64,000 nt of DNA from Acidobacteriota bacterium (GCA_031296115.1 JARLGI010000073.1:1-64000); one strand, 5' to 3'. Positions 7,415-15,946 are shown, numbered from the stretch's first letter. The notes: generated by a model from the letters alone, not told the origin. Program-made: numbers and translations.

Positions 7415-9304
7415 ATGAGATCCTTTCTTTCCGTTGTTCTTTCGATAGGGTTCCTGGCGACCCTGTGCACTGTGGGCTGCGAAACCGCGCAGCCCATAAA
7501 GTCGGCGTTTCTCCCCGCAAAGGCATTTGCCCCTGAGGTCGCTGCCCCGGTCGAGCAAAAAACCGATCCACCTGTGCCCAAGGTCCAGCCGCCCGCCGAT
7601 CCCAAGCCCGACGCCGCGTCGGCCTTGATCGCCCAAGCCGAAAAGCTGTATGCGTCGGGCCGCGAAAACTATGCAGCTGGCCATCTCGAGGCCGCCAAGA
7701 AGGACTTTGACCAGGCCTTCAATACCTTGCTCTCCAGCAATCTGGACCTCCATAGTGACCAACGGCTGGAGAACGAGTTCGACAAGGTCGTCCAAGCGGT
7801 CCACGAACTGGAGGTTGCGGCTCTGCAAAAGGGTGACGGCTTCACCGAACAGAAGTCCGAGCCGGCGCCTATCGACGAAGCCAACGACATAACCTTTCCG
7901 GTTGACCCCAACGTCACGGCCAAGGCCGAAGCGGAGATCAAGACCACCAAGTCGGACCTGCCGCTGGTGATGAACGACCAGGTCGCGATGTTCGTGAATT
8001 ACTTCTCCAGCCCGCGCGGCAAGGCCACCTTGGAGCATGCCTGGGCGCGCTCCGGCCGCTACCGCGATATGGTGCTGGAAACCCTTAAGCAGGAAGGAGT
8101 TCCGCAGGACCTGATCTACCTGGCACAGGCTGAATCGGGCTTCCAGCCGCTGGCGGTCTCGCGGGCCGGCGCACGCGGCATGTGGCAGTTCATGGCCCAA
8201 TCCGGTGCCTTGTACGGGTTGCAGCGGAATTGGTGGGTGGACGAACGCCAGGACCCGCAGAAATCCACGATCGCCGCGGCCCGCCACCTGAAGGACCTCT
8301 ACAAGCAGTTCGGCGACTGGTACCTGGCAATGGCGGCCTACAACACCGGCGCCAGCAACGTGCAACATGCGGTGGAACGCACTGGTTACGCCGACTTCTG
8401 GGAGCTCTACCGCCGCGGCGTTCTGCCCAAGGAAACCCGCAATTACGTCCCGATCATCGTGGCGGTAACCATCATTGCCAAGAACCCGGAGCAGTATGGC
8501 CTGGAGCACGTGGCTCCCGAGCCGCCGGAGAAGCTTGACCACGTCACCATCACGTATCCCGTGGATCTGCGGCTGGTCGCTGAATGCGTGGATAGTTCGG
8601 TGGACCATCTACAGGAAATCAACCCCAGCCTGCTGCGGCTGACGACGCCGAAAGACCAGAGCTTCACCCTGAACCTGCCGGCGGGTTCGCGCGAGAAGTA
8701 CGAAACCGCCATTGCTGACATACCCCCGGACATGCGCACCTGGTGGCGCTATCACCGCGTGGAATATGGCGATACCCTGGCATCGGTCGCTCACAAGTAC
8801 CACACGTCGTCCTCGTCCATCGCCGAGGCCAACAGTCTGGCCGGTGACGAAGTAAAGGTGGGTGCCAAGCTCATCATTCCCATCGCGCCCGGCAAGCAGG
8901 GCGGCGAGACGGTTGCCTATTCCCATAAAGCCACTCACTACAAAGTCCGCAAGGGAGACACGGTTGACTCGGTGGCCGACGACTTTGAGGTTCCAGCTGA
9001 TAAGCTACGCAAATGGAACCACTTACGCGGCGATTCGCTGGTCGTAGGGCGCACCCTGGCCATCTACAAGCCCACTGGCTCCGGCGGTCCCGAAGTGGCC
9101 TCTACGCGTCGCAGTGCTCCGACCAAATCCGGCCATAAGCCGTCCAAAACATCCGACGCAGCCCAATATCACAAGGTGAAGGAGGGCGAGACGCTCAGCA
9201 GCATTGCCGAGTCGTACAAGATTTCGGTGGCCACGCTGAAACATGACAATCCCAGACTCTCAGCCAATCTGCGGGCCGGCGACGTCCTAGTGATCCACAA
9301 ATAA
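7415..9304 (+). CDS. mltD: MltD-like lytic transglycosylase with three LysM domains
   Basis: Cleaves peptidoglycan between MurNAc and GlcNAc. The 629-residue precursor has a lipoprotein-type signal (hydrophobic core followed by CTVGC near residue 24), suggesting lipid anchoring in the outer membrane. Residues about 30-190 form a helical region; the SLT domain follows, with LIYLAQAESGFQPLAVSRAGARG (catalytic Glu), GMWQFM and MAAYNTGASNV. The C-terminal third has three LysM repeats that bind glycan, each with a core like YGDTLASVA, KGDTVDSVA or EGETLSSIA, ending at the stop. E. coli MltD has fewer LysM copies. The gene stands alone. Confidence 0.92.
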   Translation: MRSFLSVVLSIGFLATLCTVGCETAQPIKSAFLPAKAFAPEVAAPVEQKTDPPVPKVQPPADPKPDAASALIAQAEKLYASGRENYAAGHLEAAKKDFDQAFNTLLSSNLDLHSDQRLENEFDKVVQAVHELEVAALQKGDGFTEQKSEPAPIDEANDITFPVDPNVTAKAEAEIKTTKSDLPLVMNDQVAMFVNYFSSPRGKATLEHAWARSGRYRDMVLETLKQEGVPQDLIYLAQAESGFQPLAVSRAGARGMWQFMAQSGALYGLQRNWWVDERQDPQKSTIAAARHLKDLYKQFGDWYLAMAAYNTGASNVQHAVERTGYADFWELYRRGVLPKETRNYVPIIVAVTIIAKNPEQYGLEHVAPEPPEKLDHVTITYPVDLRLVAECVDSSVDHLQEINPSLLRLTTPKDQSFTLNLPAGSREKYETAIADIPPDMRTWWRYHRVEYGDTLASVAHKYHTSSSSIAEANSLAGDEVKVGAKLIIPIAPGKQGGETVAYSHKATHYKVRKGDTVDSVADDFEVPADKLRKWNHLRGDSLVVGRTLAIYKPTGSGGPEVASTRRSAPTKSGHKPSKTSDAAQYHKVKEGETLSSIAESYKISVATLKHDNPRLSANLRAGDVLVIHK

Positions 9305-9440
9305 CCCAGGTCGCGCTGTGATTTGCGATCAGCTGGTCAATTCTTATTTGTGCTCTTCCCTTCCCGCGGGGTGTTCTGTTACAAAGGGCGCGTCGCGAGT
9401 TTTTGTGGCCGCGCGTCACAGCGTAACCCCGGTAGGGCCA

Positions 9441-9449
9441 TGCTATAAT
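9441..9449 (+). promoter_or_regulatory. Extended -10 promoter of the histone-like gene
   Basis: TGCTATAAT, a perfect extended -10 (TG-N-TATAAT), about 107 bases before the ATG of the histone-like gene. No good -35 is seen, as is usual for extended -10 promoters. It implies a 5' leader of roughly 100 nt. Confidence 0.6.
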
Positions 9450-9555
9450 CGCGCGCCTGTCGAGCATATTTGCTTTTTGATTGCAACCGAATTTCGCCTT
9501 GCGAGCTGCCTCCGTTCAATAATGCGGAGTCCGGCAACATCAGGAGGACAAGCAC

Positions 9556-9957
9556 ATGACATTCGATGAAAGGCTCTACGGACGCCGGGATGACGAGATG
9601 GACGATTACGGAGACGGAGCTTTCGGCGACGCTCTGGAAGACGAAGAATACGAGGAAGAAGAGGAAGAAGACGAGGAGCCGGAAACCGTCGCCATCGTAG
9701 TGGACGAGGTGGAAGAAGTCGAGCCGGAGGTCACGACCGAAAGCCGCGCGCCGGCACCGCCACCCGCCAAGCGTGCCGCTCCCAGGAAAGCTGCGAAGAA
9801 AGCGGCGGCAAGGAAGCCGGCTAGGAAAGCAACAAAAAAGAAGGCCGCGAAGAAGCCTGCCAAGAAGAAGGCGGCAAAGAAGCCTGCCAAGAAGGCCACG
9901 AAGAAGCCTGCCAAGAAGAAAGCGGCCAAAAAGAAGGGTGTCAGGAAATTCCGCTAG
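9556..9957 (+). CDS. Bipartite acidic / histone H1-like protein
   Basis: A 133-residue protein in two opposite halves. Residues 1-60 are strongly acidic (a run rich in Glu and Asp around 32-45); residues about 70-133 are a Lys/Ala/Pro tail of repeats such as AAKKPAKKKA and ATKKPAKK, like eukaryotic histone H1 tails and bacterial Hc1-type or HU tails. The tail probably binds DNA or RNA without sequence specificity, and the acidic half may modulate this or bind a partner. An AGGAGGA ribosome site precedes the ATG and a terminator follows the stop. The repeat coding DNA can gain or lose units by slippage. Function is inferred from composition only. Confidence 0.78.
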   Translation: MTFDERLYGRRDDEMDDYGDGAFGDALEDEEYEEEEEEDEEPETVAIVVDEVEEVEPEVTTESRAPAPPPAKRAAPRKAAKKAAARKPARKATKKKAAKKPAKKKAAKKPAKKATKKPAKKKAAKKKGVRKFR

Positions 9958-9990
9958 CCAGACTTCGGTCTCGGAGTTCGCACCACGATA

Positions 9991-10013
9991 AGCCGCGGCT
10001 TTAGGCCGCGGCT
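9991..10013 (+). terminator. Rho-independent terminator-like hairpin
   Basis: A perfect 9-bp stem (AGCCGCGGC and GCCGCGGCT) around TTTAG, followed by a short T-rich run, 33 bases after the histone-like gene. The loop places it in the C-UUNN-G hairpin superfamily seen elsewhere in this window. Confidence 0.75.
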
Positions 10014-10240
10014 TTCCTATCTGTCACTTTTGCACCGCACATCGTGGTGCGACATGGAACACATCCTCTGGTGCAGTAACTCACGTTCAAGCGTGACGTA
10101 CATCGCTGCGCTCGCCGCGAGCAATGGCTACGATGATGGTGTTCGGACATCGTCGCGCCTTCGACTGTCAGTTGATTCAGACCCCCTGTTCCTCCGGCAG
10201 TTAACGGCGCGACGTTGCTTTGCCACGCAATACCGGCCCG

Positions 10241-10867
10241 CTATAACCATCCCTTCGTTCTCGCAATGCGTGCCGCCTCCACCCGATTGGCCGCTCCCAG
10301 CTTGCTGATGGCCTCGGACAGATAGTTCCGCACCGTGCCTTCGGAAAGGTTCAACTGGTTGGCAATGTCGAGACTCGCCACGCCTTCCCCCGCGAGCCGC
10401 AAAACCTGTCGCTCGCGCTCGGTCAGCGGATCAGGTTCGTCCGTCCAGGCTTCGGCGGCAAGCTGCGGATCGATGACGCGCAGACCGTGATGCACCCGGC
10501 GCACCGCTTCCGCCAGTTGTTCGGCAGGCATGTCTTTCAGTAGATATCCGGAAGCTCCGGCGTCGAGCGCGCGGCGCAGATATCCGGCGCGCGCGAAGGT
10601 GGTCAGGATGACGACGCGGACCGCAACGTTGCGGCGCTTCAGTTCAGCGGCAACTTCCAGTCCGCTGAGCGTCGGCATCTCGATGTCAGTGATGAAGACG
10701 TCGGGCCGATGTTGCAGGACAGCTTGCAGGGCCTCGTCCCCTGAACGCGCTCGCGCGACGACCTCGATGTCGTCCTCCATCTCCAGCAACGCGGCGAGCG
10801 CGCCCAAGACCATGGCCTGGTCTTCGGCGATGACGACCCAGATCTTGTCCCGCCTGGCGCTTGACAC
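10241..10867 (-). CDS. NarL/DesR-type response regulator
   Basis: A 208-residue response regulator: receiver domain with the phospho-acceptor Asp in VFITDIEMPTLSG (residue 61) and a switch Lys in YLLKDMPAEQ, then a LuxR-type helix-turn-helix (LTERERQVLRLAGEG and NLSEGTVRNYLSEAISKLG). The frame opens far upstream over the kinase gene, but the GTG at 10867 begins the receiver domain and sits just past the kinase stop. It is the last gene of an ABC transporter / two-component operon and probably activates that operon on signal. Confidence 0.9.
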   Translation of the reverse strand: MSSARRDKIWVVIAEDQAMVLGALAALLEMEDDIEVVARARSGDEALQAVLQHRPDVFITDIEMPTLSGLEVAAELKRRNVAVRVVILTTFARAGYLRRALDAGASGYLLKDMPAEQLAEAVRRVHHGLRVIDPQLAAEAWTDEPDPLTERERQVLRLAGEGVASLDIANQLNLSEGTVRNYLSEAISKLGAANRVEAARIARTKGWL

Positions 10868-10871
10868 GCCT

Positions 10872-11984
10872 TCAGTTTCGCAGAGCCGAGGCCGCCGGCG
10901 CGAGAGGCAAATGAATAACGAGGCGGGTTCCTGCCGCGGTCTGCCGCTGCAGCGATCCGCCAATGGCCTCCAGGCGTTCCCGCATGCCGCGCAGGCCGTT
11001 GCCTTCGGGAGCATCTATACCGGCGCCGTCGTCGGCTATCTCCAGAGTGCAGCGCTGCTGGTCGCCGCTCAGGCGGACGCTGCATCGCCGCGCCCCCGCG
11101 TGGCGTACAACGTTGGTCACGGCCTCGCGCAACGCCAGCGCCAGCACCGATTCCTGCGCCGGGCTGAGCGGGACCTCGGCAGCATCGCAATCCACCACAA
11201 TGCCAGCGGTTTCCAGCGCCTTGCGGGTTCGCAGCAGTTCCGAGCCGATACCTTCGCCGCGATAGCCGCGAATGGCCTCGCGCACGTCCGCCAGCGCCGC
11301 CCGCGACGTATGCTCCACGTCCTGCATCTCCTGCTTGGCGCGTTGCGGGTCGCGATCCACCAGTTTGCGGGCCAACTCGGCCTTCAGCGTAATCAGCGAG
11401 AGCGTATGGCCGAGCACGTCGTGCATGTCCCGCGCAATGCGTTCGCGCTCGGCCACCTGCGCCAGGTGCTCAATCTCCTCCTGCGCCAGTTGCAGCTTCT
11501 GGGCCGCGCAGTGGCTGAGCGCGCTGTAATGGTTGCCGAATCCCACCAGGATAATCAGCAGGAACATCGAGCCCCAGAACGCGACCGGCAAATCAAGCCG
11601 ATACACGCAGTAGGCGAGGACCGCAACGTCCAATCCAATCAGCACGGACACGCGGCGCAGGCTGGCATGAAAGCCACCGGCCGCCGCTGAGTAGATAAGG
11701 AACCCGACCGCTCCGCCATTGAGCGGAATAAGGACAGTGCCCATGGCGGTCATCGCCAGGATGCTCAACAAGCGATACGGATCACGACGCGAAAAGGACT
11801 GCAGATAAAGCCAGATGAACAGCAGTCCCAAAAAGGTGTTGGCGGTCCAGCCCAACGCGCCGGTATGCTTCGACATCGGATCCACGAAGAACCACACCAT
11901 GAACGGCAGCCAGATGAGCGGCATCCAACGATGCTTGTGATCGTTCGGGTAGATCTTCCACCAGATTGCCTTCAGTGTCTTCAT
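10872..11984 (-). CDS. DesK/LiaS-type sensor histidine kinase
   Basis: A 370-residue kinase with about five membrane helices in the first 150 residues, a coiled stretch, then a HisKA_3 dimerisation domain (ERERIARDMHDVLGHT, phospho-acceptor His188) and an HATPase domain (LREAVTNVVRHAG, IADDGAGID, GNGLRGMRERL). Small-loop membrane sensors of this type usually sense the membrane itself or work with a partner transporter. Its neighbours are the ABC permease and ATPase upstream and the regulator downstream. The set resembles the Bacillus linearmycin (Lnr) and YvfRSTU systems in plan. Confidence 0.92.
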   Translation of the reverse strand: MKTLKAIWWKIYPNDHKHRWMPLIWLPFMVWFFVDPMSKHTGALGWTANTFLGLLFIWLYLQSFSRRDPYRLLSILAMTAMGTVLIPLNGGAVGFLIYSAAAGGFHASLRRVSVLIGLDVAVLAYCVYRLDLPVAFWGSMFLLIILVGFGNHYSALSHCAAQKLQLAQEEIEHLAQVAERERIARDMHDVLGHTLSLITLKAELARKLVDRDPQRAKQEMQDVEHTSRAALADVREAIRGYRGEGIGSELLRTRKALETAGIVVDCDAAEVPLSPAQESVLALALREAVTNVVRHAGARRCSVRLSGDQQRCTLEIADDGAGIDAPEGNGLRGMRERLEAIGGSLQRQTAAGTRLVIHLPLAPAASALRN

Positions 11985-12005
11985 CGCGTTGCCCGGTAAT
12001 GCCTC

Positions 12006-12167
12006 TTATTGTCGTCCCGAATGTGCTGCCGGCACAATGCCATACCACAGCAGAGCGACCGCGGTAATGGCCAGTCCCAGCAGCCCGGTGTGTCCGCTCA
12101 GGGTCAAAGCCATGAATATCACCATCGCGATCGACCACAGAACCCATTGCGTAGCTGTATTCTTCAT
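12006..12167 (-). CDS. 53-residue two-helix membrane peptide in ABC/two-component operon
   Basis: A small protein of two hydrophobic helices (WVLWSIAMVIFMALTL and LLGLAITAVALLWYGIVPA) joined by SGHTG. The ATG at 12167 has a GGGAGG ribosome site seven bases upstream; the longer frame from 12263 overlaps the permease gene and lacks such a site. It lies between the permease and the kinase, all in one direction, so it may be an accessory subunit that links transporter and sensor. No family recognised. Confidence 0.72.
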   Translation of the reverse strand: MKNTATQWVLWSIAMVIFMALTLSGHTGLLGLAITAVALLWYGIVPAAHSGRQ

Positions 12168-12223
12168 TGCAACCTCCCACCAGCGGCCAGTTAGAACGAT
12201 GCAGCGCTCACGTATTGGCTCAT

Positions 12224-13042
12224 TCACCCGTACAGCTTTCCTTCGTCCCGCCAGTAACCCCAAGCCGCGATACCGAGGAATAGCAGCGTGAACGCGATCA
12301 ACGCTTCGATGTGTCCCCAGGCCGGCGTCGGATTCATCCCCATCCCGATGCTGTTCAGCGCCAGTTGGCTGAGGTGGAATGGCGGCAGCACCTTGGCGAA
12401 GCTCTGCAGTCCATTAGGCAGTAGGAACAAAGGAATCCACAGTCCCGAGCAGAACGTCATCGGAAGGTAAATGAGATTCACCAGACCGGGTGCCGAGTTC
12501 GGCTTGGCAAAATACCCGATCGCCATGCCCATCGCGCTGAAAGGAAGTGCGCCCGCGACCAGGATGGCCATCAATTTCGCAGCCATCACTACCGGCATTC
12601 GCACGCCACCGAAAACAATGCCCACCGTCATCAGCAGGGTGATGACCACTGTGCTGAACACGACCGCCGAAACCAGTTTGCCGGCGAAATACGCTGCCAC
12701 CGGCATAGGTGAGGCGCGCTTCACTTGCAGCCACCCTTGCCCGCGCTCGATGGCGAGGCTTACACCGAACCCGAACAGCGACACCGCGATCACGCCGAAA
12801 CAGCCCATCGTGGCCAGCAGGTAGGTTGCGCCCTCCCGCCGGTCCGCCGGATTGTTGGAATTGAGAACGATGCCGAAGAGCACATAGAACATCAGCGGAA
12901 ACGCCACCGTCGAGATGGCATACACCGGAATCCGCACGTTCTTGATCAGCTCGTACTTCGCTTCCTTGGCATAGAGCGCAATCGTCCTCGCCAGCGAACG
13001 CCGGGGCGCAGCAACAACAACGGGAAATGTAGTGGCAGCCAT
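12224..13042 (-). CDS. ABC-2 type transporter permease
   Basis: A 272-residue ABC-2 permease with six hydrophobic segments. Seen: a cytoplasmic lead (YAKEAKYELIKNVRIPVY), then helices including AFPLMFYVLFGIVLN, the conserved ERGQGWLQVKRASPMP coupling region and LVNLIYLPMTFCSGLWIPLFLLP. Together with the preceding ATPase it forms an exporter for a lipid-like or antibiotic substrate. The ATG at 13042 lies one base after the ATPase stop, which implies coupled translation; an upstream start at 13078 would overlap the ATPase. Confidence 0.9.
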   Translation of the reverse strand: MAATTFPVVVAAPRRSLARTIALYAKEAKYELIKNVRIPVYAISTVAFPLMFYVLFGIVLNSNNPADRREGATYLLATMGCFGVIAVSLFGFGVSLAIERGQGWLQVKRASPMPVAAYFAGKLVSAVVFSTVVITLLMTVGIVFGGVRMPVVMAAKLMAILVAGALPFSAMGMAIGYFAKPNSAPGLVNLIYLPMTFCSGLWIPLFLLPNGLQSFAKVLPPFHLSQLALNSIGMGMNPTPAWGHIEALIAFTLLFLGIAAWGYWRDEGKLYG

Positions 13043-13043
13043 G

Positions 13044-14003
13044 CTAGTTGCTCCTCTTCTTCGAATCTTGGCCTGCATTGTTCTGCGTGAGCGCCAGGAA
13101 GGCTTCTTCCAGGCCGGCGTTGGTGACTTCCAGATCGACCAGCCAGGAATCGCGCCGCAGAAGCTCGCGCACCACGGGTTCGGCGGCGTTCACCTGTATC
13201 TCGAATGCGTTGCGGTCAGCGTTGGCGCTAAGCACGCCGGGGAGCTGCCGAACTTCTTCAATCGCCAGCCGGCTGGTGCAGCGGATCTGCTTGCCCGAGG
13301 CGCGCGTCTTGATCTCGGCAGGCGTGCCCTCGGCGACGATCGCGCCTTTGTTGAGCACCAGGATGCGGTCGGCCAGCGCGTCGGCCTCATTCAGATAGTG
13401 CGTGGTGAGGAGCACCGTCTTGCCGCGCGAAATCAGGGTGCGAATCTGCGACCACATCAGGCGGCGCGCTTCCACGTCGAGCCCGACGGTCGGCTCGTCC
13501 AGGAACAGCAGGTCGGGGTCGCCGCAGATGGCGATGGCGAACAGCACGCGCTGTCTCTGTCCTCCCGAAAGCTCGCCGAAAGGACGGTCCTTGATGTCTT
13601 CGAGACCGGCGATCTTCAGGGTCTCGGCGATCGGCAGCGGCGCAGGATAGTAGGACGAGAACAGGTCGATGTGCTCCCGCGCGCGCAGCGTCTCCGGTAC
13701 CCGGCCCACCTGGAGCATGGCGCCTACGCGAGTCTGGATCTGTCCCTGATGCGGGTCTGCTCCGAACACGGAAACGCTTCCCGAGTCCGGCTGCGCTAGG
13801 CCGAGCAGCATGCGCACCAGCGTAGTTTTGCCGGCCCCGTTCGGTCCCAGCAGGGCCAGCAGTTCGCCCGCACGCACCTCGAGGTTCAAGTCGTGCAGCG
13901 CGACGATTTCGCCGTAAGTCTTCTTCAGGTTGCGCGTTCGGGCAACGCTGACCGGCGAGGCTGCCGGTGGGTTGTAGGGCAATTCAGAAATCGCAGTTGA
14001 CAT
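13044..14003 (-). CDS. ABC transporter ATP-binding protein, DrrA/CcmA type
   Basis: A 319-residue ATPase energising the ABC-2 permease that follows. Walker A is GPNGAGKTT (residues 53-61), the signature LSGGQRQR (145-152) and Walker B LLFLDEPTVGLD (from 165); the H-loop is LLTTHYLNEA. The C-terminal 100 residues form the extra domain usual for DrrA-like drug and lantibiotic exporters. A CAGGAGTG ribosome site precedes the ATG. First gene of the five-gene operon; inverted ATTGTCA half-sites lie about 80-110 bases upstream. Confidence 0.94.
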   Translation of the reverse strand: MSTAISELPYNPPAASPVSVARTRNLKKTYGEIVALHDLNLEVRAGELLALLGPNGAGKTTLVRMLLGLAQPDSGSVSVFGADPHQGQIQTRVGAMLQVGRVPETLRAREHIDLFSSYYPAPLPIAETLKIAGLEDIKDRPFGELSGGQRQRVLFAIAICGDPDLLFLDEPTVGLDVEARRLMWSQIRTLISRGKTVLLTTHYLNEADALADRILVLNKGAIVAEGTPAEIKTRASGKQIRCTSRLAIEEVRQLPGVLSANADRNAFEIQVNAAEPVVRELLRRDSWLVDLEVTNAGLEEAFLALTQNNAGQDSKKRSN

Positions 14004-14080
14004 CCTTCACTCCTGTGCGGTGGTGTTCCTTCCTGCACTTTGGCAATGATCATGGATTGCGGCGGCGGCCTGTAGTGTGG

Positions 14081-14110
14081 ATTGTCAGCGAGTGAGGGTG
14101 ACAATTGTCA
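14081..14110. promoter_or_regulatory. Candidate operator: ATTGTCA / TGACAAT half-sites
   Basis: Three half-sites: ATTGTCA at 14081-14087, TGACAAT at 14099-14105 and ATTGTCA at 14104-14110; the last two overlap to form the perfect palindrome TGACAATTGTCA. The position, about 100 bases upstream of the ABC operon start, suits binding by the operon's own LuxR-type response regulator. Confidence 0.4.
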
Positions 14111-14190
14111 TGGTGGCGAGGGGATGAGCGCGGGGCAGCGTCCAGTCTTCAGGGGTGAGTTAAGCTGCTAACAGGTTAACGGGGGTGAGG

Positions 14191-14712
14191 ATGAAGGTAT
14201 CTGTCTTTGTCGGCACCAGCGTCGACGGTTTCATCGCGCGGCCAAACGGCGCTCTCGACTTTCTGCCGCCGGGCGGCGGCGAACCCCACGGTTACAACGA
14301 GTTCATCGCAACGGTTGACGCGATTCTGATTGGCCGCAAGACGTTCGAGACGGTGCTAGCCATGAACGAGTGGCCGTATGGTGATAAACGCGTGATCGTC
14401 CTGAGTACCCGCCCCATTGACCTGTCCGCAGCCAAAGGCGCTGTGGAACAGATGGCCGGGTTCCCGGCTGACGTTGTTTCACAGCTTGCCGCCTGTGGGG
14501 TTCAGCACATTTACGTTGACGGCGGGATCACCATTCAAGGCTTTCTGCGCGCCGGCCTCGTTCAACGTCTGGTCATCACTCGCGTGCCGGTGCTCATTGG
14601 AGACGGCATTCCTCTGTTCGGTTCACTGTCGCGCGACATTCCTCTCCGTCACGTAGCCACCCGGGGCTACCCGAGCGGCCTGGTACAGAGCGAGTACGAG
14701 GTGGCCGCCTAG
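14191..14712 (+). CDS. Dihydrofolate reductase-fold protein (RibD C-terminal type)
   Basis: A 173-residue protein of the YyaP/RibD C-terminal family, with a NADPH-dependent reductase fold. Seen: VSVFVGTSVDGFIARPNGALDF at the start (split here: TSVDGFIA is the family sign), ILIGRKTFETVL, KRVIVLSTRP, IYVDGGITIQGFL and ITRVPVLIGDGIPLF. Substrate unknown; these proteins are not true folate reductases. The ATG at 14191 has a GGGGGTGAGG ribosome site; a GTG at 14185 is the alternative. It stands alone between the ABC operon (divergent) and hypBA (convergent). Confidence 0.87.
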   Translation: MKVSVFVGTSVDGFIARPNGALDFLPPGGGEPHGYNEFIATVDAILIGRKTFETVLAMNEWPYGDKRVIVLSTRPIDLSAAKGAVEQMAGFPADVVSQLAACGVQHIYVDGGITIQGFLRAGLVQRLVITRVPVLIGDGIPLFGSLSRDIPLRHVATRGYPSGLVQSEYEVAA

Positions 14713-14782
14713 CCGGCTATTGTGGCCTTCGCGGCGCGGGATCCGGGTGTCGCCCCTGGCTCGCTGTACCTGCGGTATCGTA

Positions 14783-14802
14783 CCCAGGGCTTACGCCCTG
14801 GG
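14783..14802. repeat. C-UUNN-G hairpin
   Basis: Perfect 8-bp stem CCCAGGGC / GCCCTGGG with a TTAC loop, flanked by TA and CTA. It has the same plan as the hairpin at 49024-49043 (CCCAGCGC / GCGCTGGG, loop TTCC). It lies after the RibD-like gene and could act as a bidirectional terminator with hypB. Confidence 0.8.
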
Positions 14803-14945
14803 CTAACGGCGATTCCGCCACTGCGCGGCTCGGTTGGTTGGCTGCACGCTTCCGGGGCGGATTAACAGCTCAGTTTGCGGATACATAGGCATCGGATTCA
14901 GTGGCCTAGCAGCGGGACGGTGCTATCGCGCGGTCGCGGTCGGTT

Positions 14946-15605
14946 TCAGGCCTGTGGCTTTTCCTGCCGCGCCCGCAGCCATTCCATCCAGCGGGCCAGG
15001 CCTTCGCCAGTCGTGCTGGAGATATCAATGATTTCTATCCCGGGATGCACGCGCCGGGCGTTTTCGCGCGCGACCTCGGCCTTGAACGGAACATAGGGCA
15101 GCAGGTCGATCTTGGTCAGCAGCATCAGCTCTGACTTGAAGAAGATGGAGGGATACTTCAGCGGCTTGTCTTCCCCTTCGGTGGTGCTGAGCAGAACAAT
15201 CTTCGCGTCCTCGCCCAAGTCGTAGCTCGACGGGCAAACCAGGTTGCCGACGTTCTCCACGATCAGCAGGTCGAGGTCTTCCAGCTTCCAGCCCTCCAGG
15301 TGCCGACCAATCATCCTGGCGTCGAGATGGCAGGTGCCGCCGGTGGTAATCTGCTTCACCGGAAATCCGAACTTCGCCAGCCGGATGGCGTCGTTCTCCG
15401 TCTGCAAGTCGCCGGTGAGCACCGCCACGCGGGTACTCTTGTCCATGCGCTCCAGCGTGCGCTCCAGCAGTGCCGTCTTGCCCGAGCCTGGCGCACTGAT
15501 GAGGTTCACGCACAGCACACCGTTTCGCCGGTAACGCTCGCGCAACTGCTCGGCCAGGACCTGGTTCTCGGTCAGGACTTTTTTCTCGACGGCGATACGG
15601 TTCAT
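14946..15605 (-). CDS. hypB: Hydrogenase nickel-incorporation GTPase HypB
   Basis: GTPase that drives nickel insertion into [NiFe]-hydrogenase (and helps urease in some species). The 219-residue form carries NLISAPGSGKTALLERTL (P-loop), LTGDLQTENDAIRL, TTGGTCHLDARMI with the Cys/His metal site at the dimer interface, DLLIVENVGNLVCP and LLTKIDLLPYV (base specificity). It lacks both the CxxCGC motif and the His-rich lead of some HypB proteins. Its start overlaps the hypA stop by four bases (ATGA). No hydrogenase or other hyp gene lies in the window. Confidence 0.95.
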   Translation of the reverse strand: MNRIAVEKKVLTENQVLAEQLRERYRRNGVLCVNLISAPGSGKTALLERTLERMDKSTRVAVLTGDLQTENDAIRLAKFGFPVKQITTGGTCHLDARMIGRHLEGWKLEDLDLLIVENVGNLVCPSSYDLGEDAKIVLLSTTEGEDKPLKYPSIFFKSELMLLTKIDLLPYVPFKAEVARENARRVHPGIEIIDISSTTGEGLARWMEWLRARQEKPQA

Positions 15606-15946
15606 TCTTCCACTTCCATGTAGGCGATATCGAGCTCTTCTCCGCTGATGCACCGGGTGGAGAAGTCGCCGCACAGCGGACAGCTCGGGTCGAACTCGGT
15701 CATGCGGAAATCGTACGCGCACTTGGAGCAGCGCTGCATGCGAGGAACACACTCCAGCTCCAGCGCCACCGGTTCCCATTCGGTGTCCTTCACCAGGACT
15801 TCGAAGCCAAACTGCAGGGCGTCGCAGTCCACCGCCGCGAGTTCCCCAATCTTGACCCCCACTTTCGTGATGCGGCTGTTCGGGCGCCGCGCGGCTTCCG
15901 CCTGTACGCACTCCAGAATCGAGGATGCAATACCCAGTTCGTGCAT
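15602..15946 (-). CDS. hypA: Hydrogenase/nickel metallochaperone HypA
   Basis: A 114-residue nickel chaperone that works with HypB. The N-terminal MHELGIASSI supplies the nickel-binding Met-His-Glu; the zinc site is two Cys pairs (CSKC and CPLC) in the C-terminal half. The open frame runs 59 codons further upstream, but the MHE motif must be N-terminal, which fixes the start at 15946. It is first in the hypAB pair, with overlapping translation into hypB. Confidence 0.95.
   Translation of the reverse strand: MHELGIASSILECVQAEAARRPNSRITKVGVKIGELAAVDCDALQFGFEVLVKDTEWEPVALELECVPRMQRCSKCAYDFRMTEFDPSCPLCGDFSTRCISGEELDIAYMEVEE

Noticed and set aside
7301-8608. 435-residue frame opposite the MltD-like gene
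   Set aside because: Mirror frame of real codons; LysM and SLT motifs on the other strand are decisive.
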